From Streptomyces sp. CGMCC 4.7035 (GTDB taxonomy: Bacteria > Actinomycetota > Actinomycetes > Streptomycetales > Streptomycetaceae), in assembly GCF_031583065.1 (NCBI RefSeq), contig NZ_CP134053.1, positions 2,418,001 through 2,482,000 of the forward strand: DNA of 64,000 nucleotides. Reading direction: 5' to 3'. Of the stretch, positions 25,377 through 34,127 are shown in pieces (the first letter of the stretch is position 1; the number at the start of each line of letters is the position of its first letter). A program made the translations under genes and the position numbers. A model generated the notes under the pieces. That model saw nothing but the letters and a program-made list of their open reading frames with translations. It did not search any database and was not told the origin of the DNA.

Positions 25377-26605
25377 TGGGATTCCAAGTCGACTCCGAGG
25401 CCGGGCGGCTGCGCCGCGTCATCCTGCACCGGCCGGATCTCGAGCTCGCAAGGCTCACCCCCAGCAATAAGGACGCCCTCCTCTTCGACGACGTGCTGTG
25501 GGTGCGTCGGGCGCGCGCGGAGCACGACGGGTTCGCCGACGTGCTCCGCGACCGCGGCGTCGTCGTCCACCTCTTCGGTGATCTGCTCACGGAGGTCCTG
25601 GAGATCCCGGTGGCCAGATCCCTCGTCCTGGACCGGGTCTTCGACGAGAAGGAGTACGGGCCGCTCGCCACCGACCACCTCCGCGCCGCCTTCGAGAGCC
25701 TGCCCGCCCCCGCGCTCGCCGAGGTCCTCGTCGGCGGCATGACCAAGCGGGAGTTCCTCGACGTCCACCCGGAGCCCGTCTCCGTGCGGTTCCATGCGAT
25801 GGACCTCGACGACTTCCTCCTCGGGCCGCTGCCCAACCACCTCTTCACCCGCGACACCTCCGCCTGGATCTACGACGGTGTCTCCATCAACGCCATGCGC
25901 TGGCCCGCGCGGCAGCGCGAGACCGTCCACTTCGAGGCGATCTACCGGCACCACCCGCTGTTCCGCGACGAGACCTTCCGCCTCTGGTCCGAGGGACAGT
26001 CCGACTACCCGTCCACCATCGAGGGCGGTGACGTGCTGGTCATCGGCAACGGCGCCGTGCTCATCGGCATGAGCGAGCGCACCACACCCCAGGCCGTGGA
26101 GATGCTCGCGCACAAGCTCTTCGCCGCCGGCTCGGCCCGGACCATCGTGGCGCTCGACATGCCCAAGCGGCGCGCCTTCATGCACCTCGACACCGTGATG
26201 ACCATGATCGACGGCGACACCTTCACCCAGTACGCGGGACTCGGCATGCTCCGCTCCTACACCATCGAGCCCGGCTCCGGGGACAAAGAGCTCAAGGTCA
26301 CCGACCATCCGCCGGAGCACATGCACCGGGCGATCGCCGCGGCGCTCGGCCTGAGCGAGGTGCGTGTGCTGACCGCCACGCAGGACGTGCACTCGGCCGA
26401 GCGGGAGCAGTGGGACGACGGATGCAACGTCCTCGCGGTCGAGCCGGGGGTCGTCATCGCCTATGAGCGCAACTCCACCACCAATACGCATCTGCGCAAG
26501 CAGGGGATCGAAGTGATCGAGATTCCGGGGAGCGAGCTGGGGAGGGGGAGGGGAGGGCCGCGATGCATGAGCTGTCCGGTGGAGAGGGACGCGGTCACCG
26601 CCTGA
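25376..26605 (+). CDS. arcA: arginine deiminase
   Basis: 409 residues. It converts L-arginine to L-citrulline and ammonia in the cytoplasm. Active-site features are [15 protein letters not shown] (Asp), the His in [22 protein letters not shown], and the nucleophilic Cys in [11 protein letters not shown] near the C-terminus. The start ATG 25376 ([20 protein letters not shown]) matches the family's N-terminus; the earlier in-frame codon at 25343 has no support. An ornithine carbamoyltransferase gene follows 121 bp on, then an amino acid permease, as in arginine deiminase pathways. The carbamate kinase gene is not here. Confidence 0.97.
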   Translation: MGFQVDSEAGRLRRVILHRPDLELARLTPSNKDALLFDDVLWVRRARAEHDGFADVLRDRGVVVHLFGDLLTEVLEIPVARSLVLDRVFDEKEYGPLATDHLRAAFESLPAPALAEVLVGGMTKREFLDVHPEPVSVRFHAMDLDDFLLGPLPNHLFTRDTSAWIYDGVSINAMRWPARQRETVHFEAIYRHHPLFRDETFRLWSEGQSDYPSTIEGGDVLVIGNGAVLIGMSERTTPQAVEMLAHKLFAAGSARTIVALDMPKRRAFMHLDTVMTMIDGDTFTQYAGLGMLRSYTIEPGSGDKELKVTDHPPEHMHRAIAAALGLSEVRVLTATQDVHSAEREQWDDGCNVLAVEPGVVIAYERNSTTNTHLRKQGIEVIEIPGSELGRGRGGPRCMSCPVERDAVTA

Positions 26606-26633
26606 CGGGCTCCTTGGGGGGCGGACCTGGCTC

Positions 26634-26661
26634 CGTATAGAAATGTGGGAGGTCGTATAGA
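26634..26661 (+). promoter_or_regulatory. direct repeats CGTATAGA before the carbamoyltransferase gene
   Basis: CGTATAGA occurs at 26634-26641 and 26654-26661, exactly 20 bp apart, in an AT-richer pocket of the arcA-argF gap. They could be two half-operators or part of a promoter. No match to a known Streptomyces ARG box is clear to me. Confidence 0.35.
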
Positions 26662-26726
26662 CTTCCATCCGTCCCGTCCCTGTGCCCTGCCCTTGTTCGT
26701 CCCCCTCCCACCCCTGGAGCGCTCCC

Positions 26727-27734
26727 ATGGCGACAGTCCCGACCGCCCTCGCCGGCCGCCACTTCCTCAAGGAGCTGGACTTCACCGCAGAGGAGTTCCG
26801 CGGTCTGATCGAGCTGGCCGCCGAGCTCAAGGCGGCCAAGAAGGCCGGGACCGAGACGCGCTGTCTGGCGGGCAGGAACATCGCGCTGGTCTTCGAGAAG
26901 ACCTCGACCCGCACACGCTGCGCCTTCGAGGTCGCGGCCGCCGACCAGGGCGCCTCCACGACGTATCTCGACCCCGCCGGCTCGCAGATCGGGCACAAGG
27001 AGTCCGTCAAGGACACCGCCCGTGTGCTCGGCCGGATGTTCGACGCCATCGAGTACCGCGGGCACGGACAGGGCGTCGTCGAGGAGCTGGCCGCATACGC
27101 CGGCGTCCCCGTCTACAACGGACTCACCGACGAGTGGCACCCCACCCAGATGCTCGCCGACGTGCTCACCATGACCGAGCACAGCGACAAGCCGCTGACC
27201 GAGATCGCCTACGCCTACCTCGGCGACGCCCGCTACAACATGGGCAACTCCTACCTCGTCACCGGCGCCCTGCTCGGCATGGACGTCCGCATCGTCGCGC
27301 CCAGGCTGCTGTGGCCGGACGAGACGATCGTGGGTCTGGCCCAGCAGCTCGCAGCCGTCTCCGGTGCCCGGGTCACCCTCACCGAGGACGTGAAGGAAGG
27401 CGTGCGCGGCGCCGACTTCGTCGCCACCGACGTATGGGTGTCGATGGGTGAGCCCAAGGAGGTCTGGGACGAGCGCATAGCGCTGCTCGGGCCGTACGCC
27501 GTGACCATGGACGTGCTGCGCGCCACCGGCAACGACGACGTGAAGTTCCTGCACTGCCTGCCCGCCTTCCACGACCTCGGCACCGACATCGGCCGCGAGA
27601 TCCACGAACGGCACGGGCTGACCGAGCTGGAGGTCACCGACGAGGTGTTCGAGTCCGAGCACTCCGTCGTCTTCGACGAGGCCGAGAACCGGATGCACAC
27701 GATCAAGGCCGTCCTGGTCGCCACCCTCGCCTGA
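26727..27734 (+). CDS. argF: ornithine carbamoyltransferase
   Basis: 335 residues. It interconverts ornithine plus carbamoyl phosphate with citrulline plus phosphate. The carbamoyl-phosphate loop is [25 protein letters not shown] and [10 protein letters not shown] carry the HPTQ and HCLP motifs. The ATG at 26727 ([19 protein letters not shown]) has GGAG ten bases upstream; the frame extends back to 26682 without support. The position directly after arcA suggests a catabolic role (citrulline phosphorolysis), but a biosynthetic role cannot be excluded from sequence. Confidence 0.96.
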   Translation: MATVPTALAGRHFLKELDFTAEEFRGLIELAAELKAAKKAGTETRCLAGRNIALVFEKTSTRTRCAFEVAAADQGASTTYLDPAGSQIGHKESVKDTARVLGRMFDAIEYRGHGQGVVEELAAYAGVPVYNGLTDEWHPTQMLADVLTMTEHSDKPLTEIAYAYLGDARYNMGNSYLVTGALLGMDVRIVAPRLLWPDETIVGLAQQLAAVSGARVTLTEDVKEGVRGADFVATDVWVSMGEPKEVWDERIALLGPYAVTMDVLRATGNDDVKFLHCLPAFHDLGTDIGREIHERHGLTELEVTDEVFESEHSVVFDEAENRMHTIKAVLVATLA

Positions 27735-27868
27735 CCGGGCGCGTCCGCTCCCGGAACACCGACCCGCGCACTCCCGTACGATCCTCGACGGGCCCGGAGC
27801 CACCCCTTCCGCGGCCCGTCACGCGATGTATCCCATCGCGCCCGCACCACCGAAAGAGCACCACCCGT

Positions 27869-29341
27869 ATGCCCACCCGCACGCCCGGCAGTTCCGCCAA
27901 TCCCCTCCGCATCAAGTCCCCCGAGCTGCTCGTCGCCGAGGCCGGCGCCGATCTCGCGGGCCACGGCCTCAAGCGCCACATGGGCCTGTTCCAGCTCGTC
28001 TGCTTCGGCGTCGGCGCGATCGTCGGCACCGGCATCTTCGTCGGCCTGTCCGACTCGGTCGCCCAGGCCGGCCCCGCCGTCGTCGTCTCCTTCGTGCTCG
28101 CCGCGATCACCTGTGTCTTCACGGCGTTCGCGTTCGCCGAGCTGGGCGGCGCGATCCCGGTCTCCGGATCCTCGTACTCCTTCGCGTACGCAGGCCTCGG
28201 CGAGGGCACGGCCTTCCTCGTCGGCTGGTGTCTGCTCCTGGAGTACGGCGTGTCCGTCTCGGCCGTCGCGGTCGGCTGGAGCCAGTACGTCAACGAACTG
28301 CTGGGCAGCCTCATCGGATGGCAGCTGCCCACGGCACTCTCCGCCGGGCCCGGCGACGGCGGGGTGATCAACCTGCCCGCCGTGATCGTCATCGCCATGG
28401 CCTCCGTCCTCCTCGTACGCGGGGTCCGTGAGAGCGCCCGGGCCACCGCCGCCATGGCCGTGCTCAAGCTCGCCATCCTCGTCGCCTTCTGCGCCATCGG
28501 GTTCACCGCCTTCAAGGACGGCAACCTGACCCCGTTCTCGCCCGCCGGGCTCGGCGGCATCGGCGCCGGCACCACGGCCGCCTTCTTCTCGTACATCGGC
28601 TTCGACGCGATCACCACCGCGGGCGAGGAGGCGCGGAACCCGCGCCGCGACATCCCGATCGCGATCCTCGTCTGCATCGGCCTGGTGACGCTGCTGTACT
28701 GCGCGGTCGCGCTCGCCGCGATCGGCGCCATCGGCGGACCCGGGGTCGGCGGCCGGCCCGCCGCGCTGTCGTACGTCGTCAACCAGGTCACCGGCTCCAC
28801 GGTCGGCGGCGGTGTCATCGCCTTCGGCGCGGTCGTCGCCATCGCCTCGGTGGTCCTCGCGGTGATGTACGGCCAGACCCGCATCCTCATGTCGATGTCC
28901 CGCGACGGCCTGATCCCGCGCGTCTTCGAACGCGTCTCGCCGAAGACCGCGACCCCGGTCACCGGCACCCTGATCGTGGCGGTCGTCTTCGCGGTCCCGG
29001 CGGCCTTCGCCTCGCTGGACTCCGTGGTCAACCTGTGCACCATCGGCACGCTCGCCGTCATGGCGGTCGTCAACGTCGCGGTGATCGCCCTGCGCCGCCG
29101 CGCGGCGGGCCTGCCCCGGACCTTCCGCGTGCCCCTCTATCCGGTGGTCCCGCTGCTCGGCGTCGGCTTCTGCCTCTACCTGATGTACGAGACGGGCTGG
29201 GCGACCTGGGTGCAGTTCGCGGTCTTCCTCGCGGCCGGGTTCCTCGTGTACGTCCTCTACGGGCGCCGGAACTCACGCCTCGCCGCCGCCACGGCCGAGG
29301 TCACGCCGGACGCCGCTGCTGTGGAACCACAGGCAGTCTGA
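27869..29341 (+). CDS. APC-family amino acid permease (cationic amino acid transporter type)
   Basis: 490 residues with about twelve membrane segments. The first carries GVGAIVGTGIFVGLSD, the APC unwound-helix motif, and the sixth YIGFDAITTAGEEARNPRRD, as in cationic amino acid transporters. The N-terminal cytoplasmic stretch contains LKRHMGLFQLVCFG. It follows arginine deiminase and ornithine carbamoyltransferase on the same strand, 134 bp on, so uptake of arginine or export of ornithine is a reasonable guess. Its 3' end overlaps the convergent ATPase-domain gene by 41 bp. Confidence 0.85.
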   Translation: MPTRTPGSSANPLRIKSPELLVAEAGADLAGHGLKRHMGLFQLVCFGVGAIVGTGIFVGLSDSVAQAGPAVVVSFVLAAITCVFTAFAFAELGGAIPVSGSSYSFAYAGLGEGTAFLVGWCLLLEYGVSVSAVAVGWSQYVNELLGSLIGWQLPTALSAGPGDGGVINLPAVIVIAMASVLLVRGVRESARATAAMAVLKLAILVAFCAIGFTAFKDGNLTPFSPAGLGGIGAGTTAAFFSYIGFDAITTAGEEARNPRRDIPIAILVCIGLVTLLYCAVALAAIGAIGGPGVGGRPAALSYVVNQVTGSTVGGGVIAFGAVVAIASVVLAVMYGQTRILMSMSRDGLIPRVFERVSPKTATPVTGTLIVAVVFAVPAAFASLDSVVNLCTIGTLAVMAVVNVAVIALRRRAAGLPRTFRVPLYPVVPLLGVGFCLYLMYETGWATWVQFAVFLAAGFLVYVLYGRRNSRLAAATAEVTPDAAAVEPQAV

Positions 29342-29750
29342 ACCAGACCGCCTTGCCGGAGTCGGTGGGGCGGTGCCCGCAGGACGAGCTGAGGCTGCGG
29401 ATCAGCAGCAGCCCCCGCCCGTGTTCCTGCCAGGGGTCGGGGTCCGCCACGGCCGGGTGGGTCAGACTGCCGGGCGGCGCCGGGTCGGGGTCGTGCACCT
29501 CGACCTTGCAGCCCGTCGGCATCAGCTCGACGACCAGCTCTATCGGCCCGTCACCCGCGGCGTGCTCCACGGCGTTCGCGACCAGCTCCGCGGTGAGCAG
29601 TTCCGCGGTGTCGCTGTCGGCCGCGTGCTCGATCTCCGCCAGCGCCGTACGGACCAGGGCGCGGGCGACGGGCACGGCTGCGGCGGTGTGCGGCAGCGCG
29701 ATGCGCCAGGAGGCGGGGGCGGGGAGTTCGTGCAAGGCGGGTCCGTTCAT
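29301..29750 (-). CDS. RsbW-like ATP-binding protein (putative anti-sigma or signalling kinase)
   Basis: 149 residues with a single GHKL ATPase fold. TAELVANAVEHAAG is the N-box and EHGRGLLLIRSLSS the G-region; KAVWFRL is the last strand. Streptomyces has dozens of such small proteins, some of which bind anti-anti-sigma factors. The ATG at 29750 (MNGPALHELPAPASW) is chosen; an ATG at 29783 is also in frame and neither has a strong ribosome-binding site. The 3' end lies within the end of the permease gene. The stretch 29751-30159 holds only the divergent promoters and the repeat at 30088. Confidence 0.8.
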   Translation of the reverse strand: MNGPALHELPAPASWRIALPHTAAAVPVARALVRTALAEIEHAADSDTAELLTAELVANAVEHAAGDGPIELVVELMPTGCKVEVHDPDPAPPGSLTHPAVADPDPWQEHGRGLLLIRSLSSSCGHRPTDSGKAVWFRLPVVPQQRRPA

Positions 29751-30087
29751 GGAGCAGGCTGTCCTGCTTTCAACTTCTGGCATGGTACGGCGCGCCCCGA
29801 CGGGTGCCGTCGGGGGGCTCCGCCCGGGGTCTGCGTCGGCCCCGGTACCTGGCGGCGTACCCCTGACGACGACCCGCCGCGCACGACAGTGCCCTTCGTT
29901 ACCGCCCTGTCGAGAAGGTGTGACGCGGTGCCGGGCGGTTGTCACATGGCGCCGGGCGCACGCCCCTTTTTTTGGCTCGTTCGCCTCCGGCGCGCCCCTC
30001 CGGCTCACTCGCTGGGGCACGACAGCTCCGCGTGCGCCCCCAGCCCCACCGCACCCCACTGCTCCGCCCCGCCTGTATCGCGTAATC

Positions 30088-30112
30088 ATGACGGCAGTGA
30101 TAACTTCGTCAT
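30088..30112. promoter_or_regulatory. inverted repeat upstream of the aminobenzoyl-CoA cluster
   Basis: ATGACG and CGTCAT form 6-bp arms around 13 bases, ending 47 bp before the ATG of the hydratase gene. A related atcatgaatgacg lies in front of the paaX-type gene on the other strand. This may be a PaaX-family operator. Confidence 0.35.
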
Positions 30113-30159
30113 AGAGTTGCAGTGCAGACAGCCGCCCCCGTCCAAGGAGGCCGCACGTC

Positions 30160-30987
30160 ATGAGTCCCTTCATCGGCTCCGCCGCCCGCACCTCCGACTG
30201 GCGGCACCTGCGGTGCACGGTCGCCGACGGTGTCGCCACGGTCACCCTGACCCGCCCCGAGAAACTCAACGCGCTCACCTTCGGCTCCTACGCCGACCTG
30301 CGCGACCTGCTCGCCGAGCTGTCCCGGGAGAAGTCCGTACGGGCCCTGGTGCTGGCCGGTGAGGGCCGCGGCTTCTGCTCCGGCGGCGACGTCGACGAGA
30401 TCATCGGCGCCACGCTGTCCATGGACACCGGCCGGCTGCTCGACTTCAACCGCATGACCGGGCAGGTCGTACGGGCCGTGCGGGAGTGTCCGTTCCCGGT
30501 GATCGCGGCCGTGCACGGGGTGGCCGCCGGTGCGGGCGCCGTCCTCGCGCTGGCCGCGGACTTCCGGGTGGCGGACCCCTCCGCCCGCTTCGCGTTCCTC
30601 TTCACCAAGGTCGGGCTCTCCGGCGGCGACATGGGTGCCGCCTATCTACTGCCACGGATCGTCGGGCTCGGGCACGCCACCCGGCTGCTCATGCTGGGCG
30701 AGCCGGTGCGAGCGCCGGAGGCCGAACGGATCGGGCTGATCAGCGAGCTGACCGAGGAGGGCCGCGCCGACGAGGCCGCCCAGGCGCTGGCCCGGCGCCT
30801 CGCCGACGGCCCGGCGCTCGCGTACGCCCAGACGAAGGCGCTGCTCACGGCCGAGCTGGACATGCCGCTCGCCGCGTCGGTGGAACTGGACGCCGCGACC
30901 CAGGCGCTGCTGATGCACGGCGAGGACTACGCCGAGTTCCACGCCGCCTTCACGGAGAAGCGGCCGCCGAAGTGGCGGGGGAGGTGA
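30160..30987 (+). CDS. enoyl-CoA hydratase/isomerase family protein
   Basis: 275 residues of the crotonase fold. LAGEGRGFCSGGDVDEI and AAVHGVAAGAGAVLALAADF form the oxyanion hole and CoA site, and FTKVGLSGGDMGAAYLLPR is the active-site loop. The Gly in place of the second catalytic Glu (usually GxxxE) suggests a substrate other than simple enoyl-CoA. AAGGAGG lies 10 bases before the ATG. It precedes the monooxygenase/reductase by two bases and should act on ring-derived CoA esters in this pathway. The exact reaction is not known. Confidence 0.85.
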   Translation: MSPFIGSAARTSDWRHLRCTVADGVATVTLTRPEKLNALTFGSYADLRDLLAELSREKSVRALVLAGEGRGFCSGGDVDEIIGATLSMDTGRLLDFNRMTGQVVRAVRECPFPVIAAVHGVAAGAGAVLALAADFRVADPSARFAFLFTKVGLSGGDMGAAYLLPRIVGLGHATRLLMLGEPVRAPEAERIGLISELTEEGRADEAAQALARRLADGPALAYAQTKALLTAELDMPLAASVELDAATQALLMHGEDYAEFHAAFTEKRPPKWRGR

Positions 30988-30989
30988 CC

Positions 30990-33281
30990 ATGAGGGGCAC
31001 CGAGGGCCGGCCGCTGCGCGTCGCCGTCATCGGCGGCGGACCCGGCGGGCTGTACGCAGCCGCCCTGCTCAAGCGCCTGGACCCGGCCCGCGAGGTCACC
31101 GTCTGGGAGCGCAACGCCCCCGACGACACCTTCGGCTTCGGCGTCGTCCTCTCCGACGAGACCCTCGGCGGCATCGAGCACGCCGACCCGGTCGTGTACG
31201 AGGCGCTGAAGGCGGAGTTCGTCCGCTGGGACGACATCGACATCGTGCACCGGGGCGAGCGCCACACCTCCGGCGGCCACGGCTTCGCCGCGCTCGGCAG
31301 GCGAAGGCTCCTGGAGATCCTGCACGAGCGCTGCCGCTCGCTCGGCGTCGAACTGCGCTTCCGCACCGAGGCCCCGTATCCGGCCCGGCTCTCGGAGACC
31401 TACGACCTGGTGATCGCCGCCGACGGGGTGCACAGCGCCACCCGCGAGGCGTACGCCGAGGCGTTCCGGCCCACGGTCGAGGAGCACCGCTGCCGTTACA
31501 TCTGGCTCGCCGCCGACTTCGCCTTCGACGCGTTCCGTTTCGAGATCGCCGAGACCGAGCACGGCGTGATGCAGCTGCACGGCTATCCGTATGCGGCCGA
31601 CGCCTCCACGGTGATCGTCGAGATGCGCGAGGAGGTGTGGCGGGCCGCCGGATTCGACGAGCTGGAGACCGCCGAGACCATCGAGCGCTGCGCCAAGATC
31701 TTCGCGGACGCGCTCGGCGGCCGGCCCCTGCGTTCCAACAACTCCACCTGGACCACCTTCCGCACGGTCGTGAGCGAGCACTGGTCGCACGGCAACCTGG
31801 TCCTTCTCGGCGACGCCGCGCACACCGCGCACTTCTCGATCGGCTCCGGTACGAAGCTGGCGGTGGAGGACGCGCTGGCCCTCGTCGCGTGTCTGGAGGA
31901 GCACACCGCGCTGCGGGACGCCCTGGGCGCCTACGAGGAGGAGCGGCGCCCGGTCGTCGCCTCCACCCAGCGCGCGGCCCGCGCCAGCCTGGAGTGGTTC
32001 GAGAACCTCGCGCTCTACCTGCGCCAGCCCGCCCGGCAGTTCGCGTTCAACCTGCTCACCCGCAGCCGCCGCGTCACCCACGACAATCTGCGGCTGCGCG
32101 ACGCGCACTTCACCGAGGCCGTGGAGAGGGAGTTCGGCTGCCCGCCCGGCACACCCCCGATGTTCACCCCCTTCCGGCTGCGCGGCCTGACCCTGCGCAA
32201 CCGGGTCGTGGTCTCACCGATGGACATGTACTCCGCGGTGGACGGCGTCCCGGGCGACTTCCACCTCGTCCACCTGGGCGCACGGGCGCTCGGCGGGGCC
32301 GCTCTGGTGATGACCGAGATGGTGTGCGTGAGCGCCGAGGGCCGCATCACCCCGGGCTGCGCCGGGCTCTACACCGGGCGGCAGGCCGAGGCATGGCGGC
32401 GCATCGTCGGCTTCGTACGCGCCCAGGCGCCGGGCACGGCGATCGGCGTGCAGCTCGGGCACAGCGGCCGCAAGGGCTCCACCAAACTGATGTGGGAGGG
32501 CATGGACGAGCCGCTGGAGGAGGGCAACTGGCCGCTCGTGGCCGCCTCCCCGATCCCGTACAAGCCGGGGAGCCGACTGCCCCGCGAGCTGTCCCGCGCC
32601 CAGCTCACCGACATCCGCGAACAGTTCACGTCGGCCGCCTGGCGGGCCGCCCGCGCCGGCTTCGACCTCCTCGAACTCCACTGTGCCCACGGCTATCTGC
32701 TCTCCGGCTTCCTCTCACCGCTCACCAACCACCGCACGGACGCATACGGCGGCACCCTCGCCAAACGGCTCCGCTTCCCGCTGGAGGTCTTCGACGCCAT
32801 GCGGTCGGTGTGGCCCGAGGAGCGGCCCATGACCGTACGGATCTCCGCGACCGACTGGGCCGAGGGCGGCACCACGGCCGAGGAGGCCGTCGAGATCGCC
32901 CGCGCCTTCGCCGCGCACGGCGCCGACGCGATCGACGTGTCGACCGGGCAGGTGGTGGCCGAGGAGCGGCCGGCGTACGGGCGCTCCTACCAGACGCCGT
33001 ACGCCGACCGGATCCGCCACGCGACGGGCGTCCCGGTGATCGCCGTGGGCGCGATCTCCTCCTGGGACGACGTCAACTCGCTGATCCTGGCCGGGCGCAC
33101 GGACCTGTGCGCCCTCGCCCGGCCGCATCTGTACGACCCGCACTGGACGCTGCACGCGGCGGCCGAGCAGGGGTACAGCGGCCCGGGCGCGGTGTGGCCG
33201 GCGCCCTACCGGGCCGGCAGCAGGCGCCCGCAGACGGGCCGTACGGATGCCCCGAAACCGCGACTCACCTTGGGAAGTTGA
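30990..33281 (+). CDS. bifunctional flavin monooxygenase / OYE-type reductase (2-aminobenzoyl-CoA monooxygenase/reductase-like)
   Basis: 763 residues, the length I recall for the anthraniloyl-CoA enzyme. Residues 1-390 are a FAD monooxygenase (VAVIGGGPGGLYAAALLKRL; LVLLGDAAHTAHFSIGSGTK) resembling salicylyl-CoA 5-hydroxylase. Residues 395-740 are an old-yellow-enzyme FMN domain (MFTPFRLRGLTLRNRVVVSP, ELHCAHGYLLSGFLSPLTN). The fusion hydroxylates an aromatic CoA ester and then reduces the ring, losing aromaticity. It is the second gene of a unit whose neighbours encode an AMP-forming CoA ligase, an acyl-CoA dehydrogenase and RidA. Whether anthranilate or salicylate is the substrate cannot be told from sequence. 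Confidence 0.9.
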   Translation: MRGTEGRPLRVAVIGGGPGGLYAAALLKRLDPAREVTVWERNAPDDTFGFGVVLSDETLGGIEHADPVVYEALKAEFVRWDDIDIVHRGERHTSGGHGFAALGRRRLLEILHERCRSLGVELRFRTEAPYPARLSETYDLVIAADGVHSATREAYAEAFRPTVEEHRCRYIWLAADFAFDAFRFEIAETEHGVMQLHGYPYAADASTVIVEMREEVWRAAGFDELETAETIERCAKIFADALGGRPLRSNNSTWTTFRTVVSEHWSHGNLVLLGDAAHTAHFSIGSGTKLAVEDALALVACLEEHTALRDALGAYEEERRPVVASTQRAARASLEWFENLALYLRQPARQFAFNLLTRSRRVTHDNLRLRDAHFTEAVEREFGCPPGTPPMFTPFRLRGLTLRNRVVVSPMDMYSAVDGVPGDFHLVHLGARALGGAALVMTEMVCVSAEGRITPGCAGLYTGRQAEAWRRIVGFVRAQAPGTAIGVQLGHSGRKGSTKLMWEGMDEPLEEGNWPLVAASPIPYKPGSRLPRELSRAQLTDIREQFTSAAWRAARAGFDLLELHCAHGYLLSGFLSPLTNHRTDAYGGTLAKRLRFPLEVFDAMRSVWPEERPMTVRISATDWAEGGTTAEEAVEIARAFAAHGADAIDVSTGQVVAEERPAYGRSYQTPYADRIRHATGVPVIAVGAISSWDDVNSLILAGRTDLCALARPHLYDPHWTLHAAAEQGYSGPGAVWPAPYRAGSRRPQTGRTDAPKPRLTLGS

Positions 33282-33290
33282 GGCTCTCTC

Positions 33291-33312
33291 CGCGGGGGAT
33301 CACACCCCCGCG
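33291..33312. terminator. bidirectional hairpin between the monooxygenase and paaX-type genes
   Basis: CGCGGGGG-atcaca-CCCCCGCG, an 8-bp perfect stem, lies 10 bases after the monooxygenase stop and overlaps the stop codon of the convergent PaaX-type gene. Confidence 0.65.
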
Positions 33313-34112
33313 AAGGCCGCCCCCGCGTCCCGCAGCCGCTCGTGCAGCGCCCGGAAGACGGCGGCCGAGCGGGCACCCGGCCAGTCCTGCGGGAGCAGTT
33401 CGGCGGGCAGCCCGGGGTCGACGTAGGGCAGATGACGCCAGGAGTCCAGGGCGAGCAGATAGTCGCGGTACGCGTCCTCGGGCGGGGTGTCCTCGCGGGA
33501 CTCCCAGTCGTGCAGCACGCGCGCGTGGCGGTCGAGGAACGCCTCGTGCTCCTTGGCGATCGCGGCCAGGTCCCACCAGCGCGCCACCGCCTGAGCGGTC
33601 GGCGCGAAACCGAGGTGCTCACCGCGGAAGAAGTCCACGTACGGGTCCAGGTGGAGCCGTTGCAGGGTGTGGCGGGTCTCCTCGTACAGGCGTGCGGGAG
33701 CGATCCACACCCCGGGGGCCGCCGTGCCGAAGCCGAGACCGGCGAGCCGGGAGCGCAGCAGGTGCCGCTTCTGCCGCTCCGACTCCGGCACCGAGAACAC
33801 CGCGAGCACCCAGCCCTCGTCACCGGGGGGCGTGGTCGCGTACACGCGCCGGTCGCCGTCGTCGAGCATCTGCCGGGCGTCCGGCGACAGCGCGTACCCG
33901 GCCGCTCCTGTCGCGGTGGGGGCGGGGACCAGCAGTCCGCGCCGCTTCAGCCGGGAGACCGACGACCGCACGGAGGGCGCGTCCACACCGACCGCGGCGA
34001 GCAGCCGGATCAGTTCGGCCACCGGAACCGGGCCGGGGGTGAAGCGGCCGTATGCGCCGTAGAACGTGACGATGAGGGAGCGGGGAGCGTGCTGATCGGA
34101 CACGTTGATCAC
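33300..34112 (-). CDS. PaaX-family transcriptional regulator
   Basis: 270 residues. Residues 10-75 are a winged helix (SLIVTFYGAYGRFT; VRSSVSRLKRRGLLVP), typical of PaaX, the phenylacetyl-CoA-sensing repressor. The middle has the PaaX domain (GWVLAVFSVPESERQKRHLL; RSRLAGLGFGTAAPGVWIAP) and the C-terminal domain follows. It sits 15 bp downstream of the CoA ligase on the same strand, so the operon is ligase-regulator. The likely effector is an aromatic acyl-CoA made by that ligase. The GTG at 34112 (or GTG 34103) is the start; no strong ribosome-binding site is visible. Confidence 0.88.
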   Translation of the reverse strand: MINVSDQHAPRSLIVTFYGAYGRFTPGPVPVAELIRLLAAVGVDAPSVRSSVSRLKRRGLLVPAPTATGAAGYALSPDARQMLDDGDRRVYATTPPGDEGWVLAVFSVPESERQKRHLLRSRLAGLGFGTAAPGVWIAPARLYEETRHTLQRLHLDPYVDFFRGEHLGFAPTAQAVARWWDLAAIAKEHEAFLDRHARVLHDWESREDTPPEDAYRDYLLALDSWRHLPYVDPGLPAELLPQDWPGARSAAVFRALHERLRDAGAAFAGV

Positions 34113-34127
34113 TTTAGATCGTCCGCG

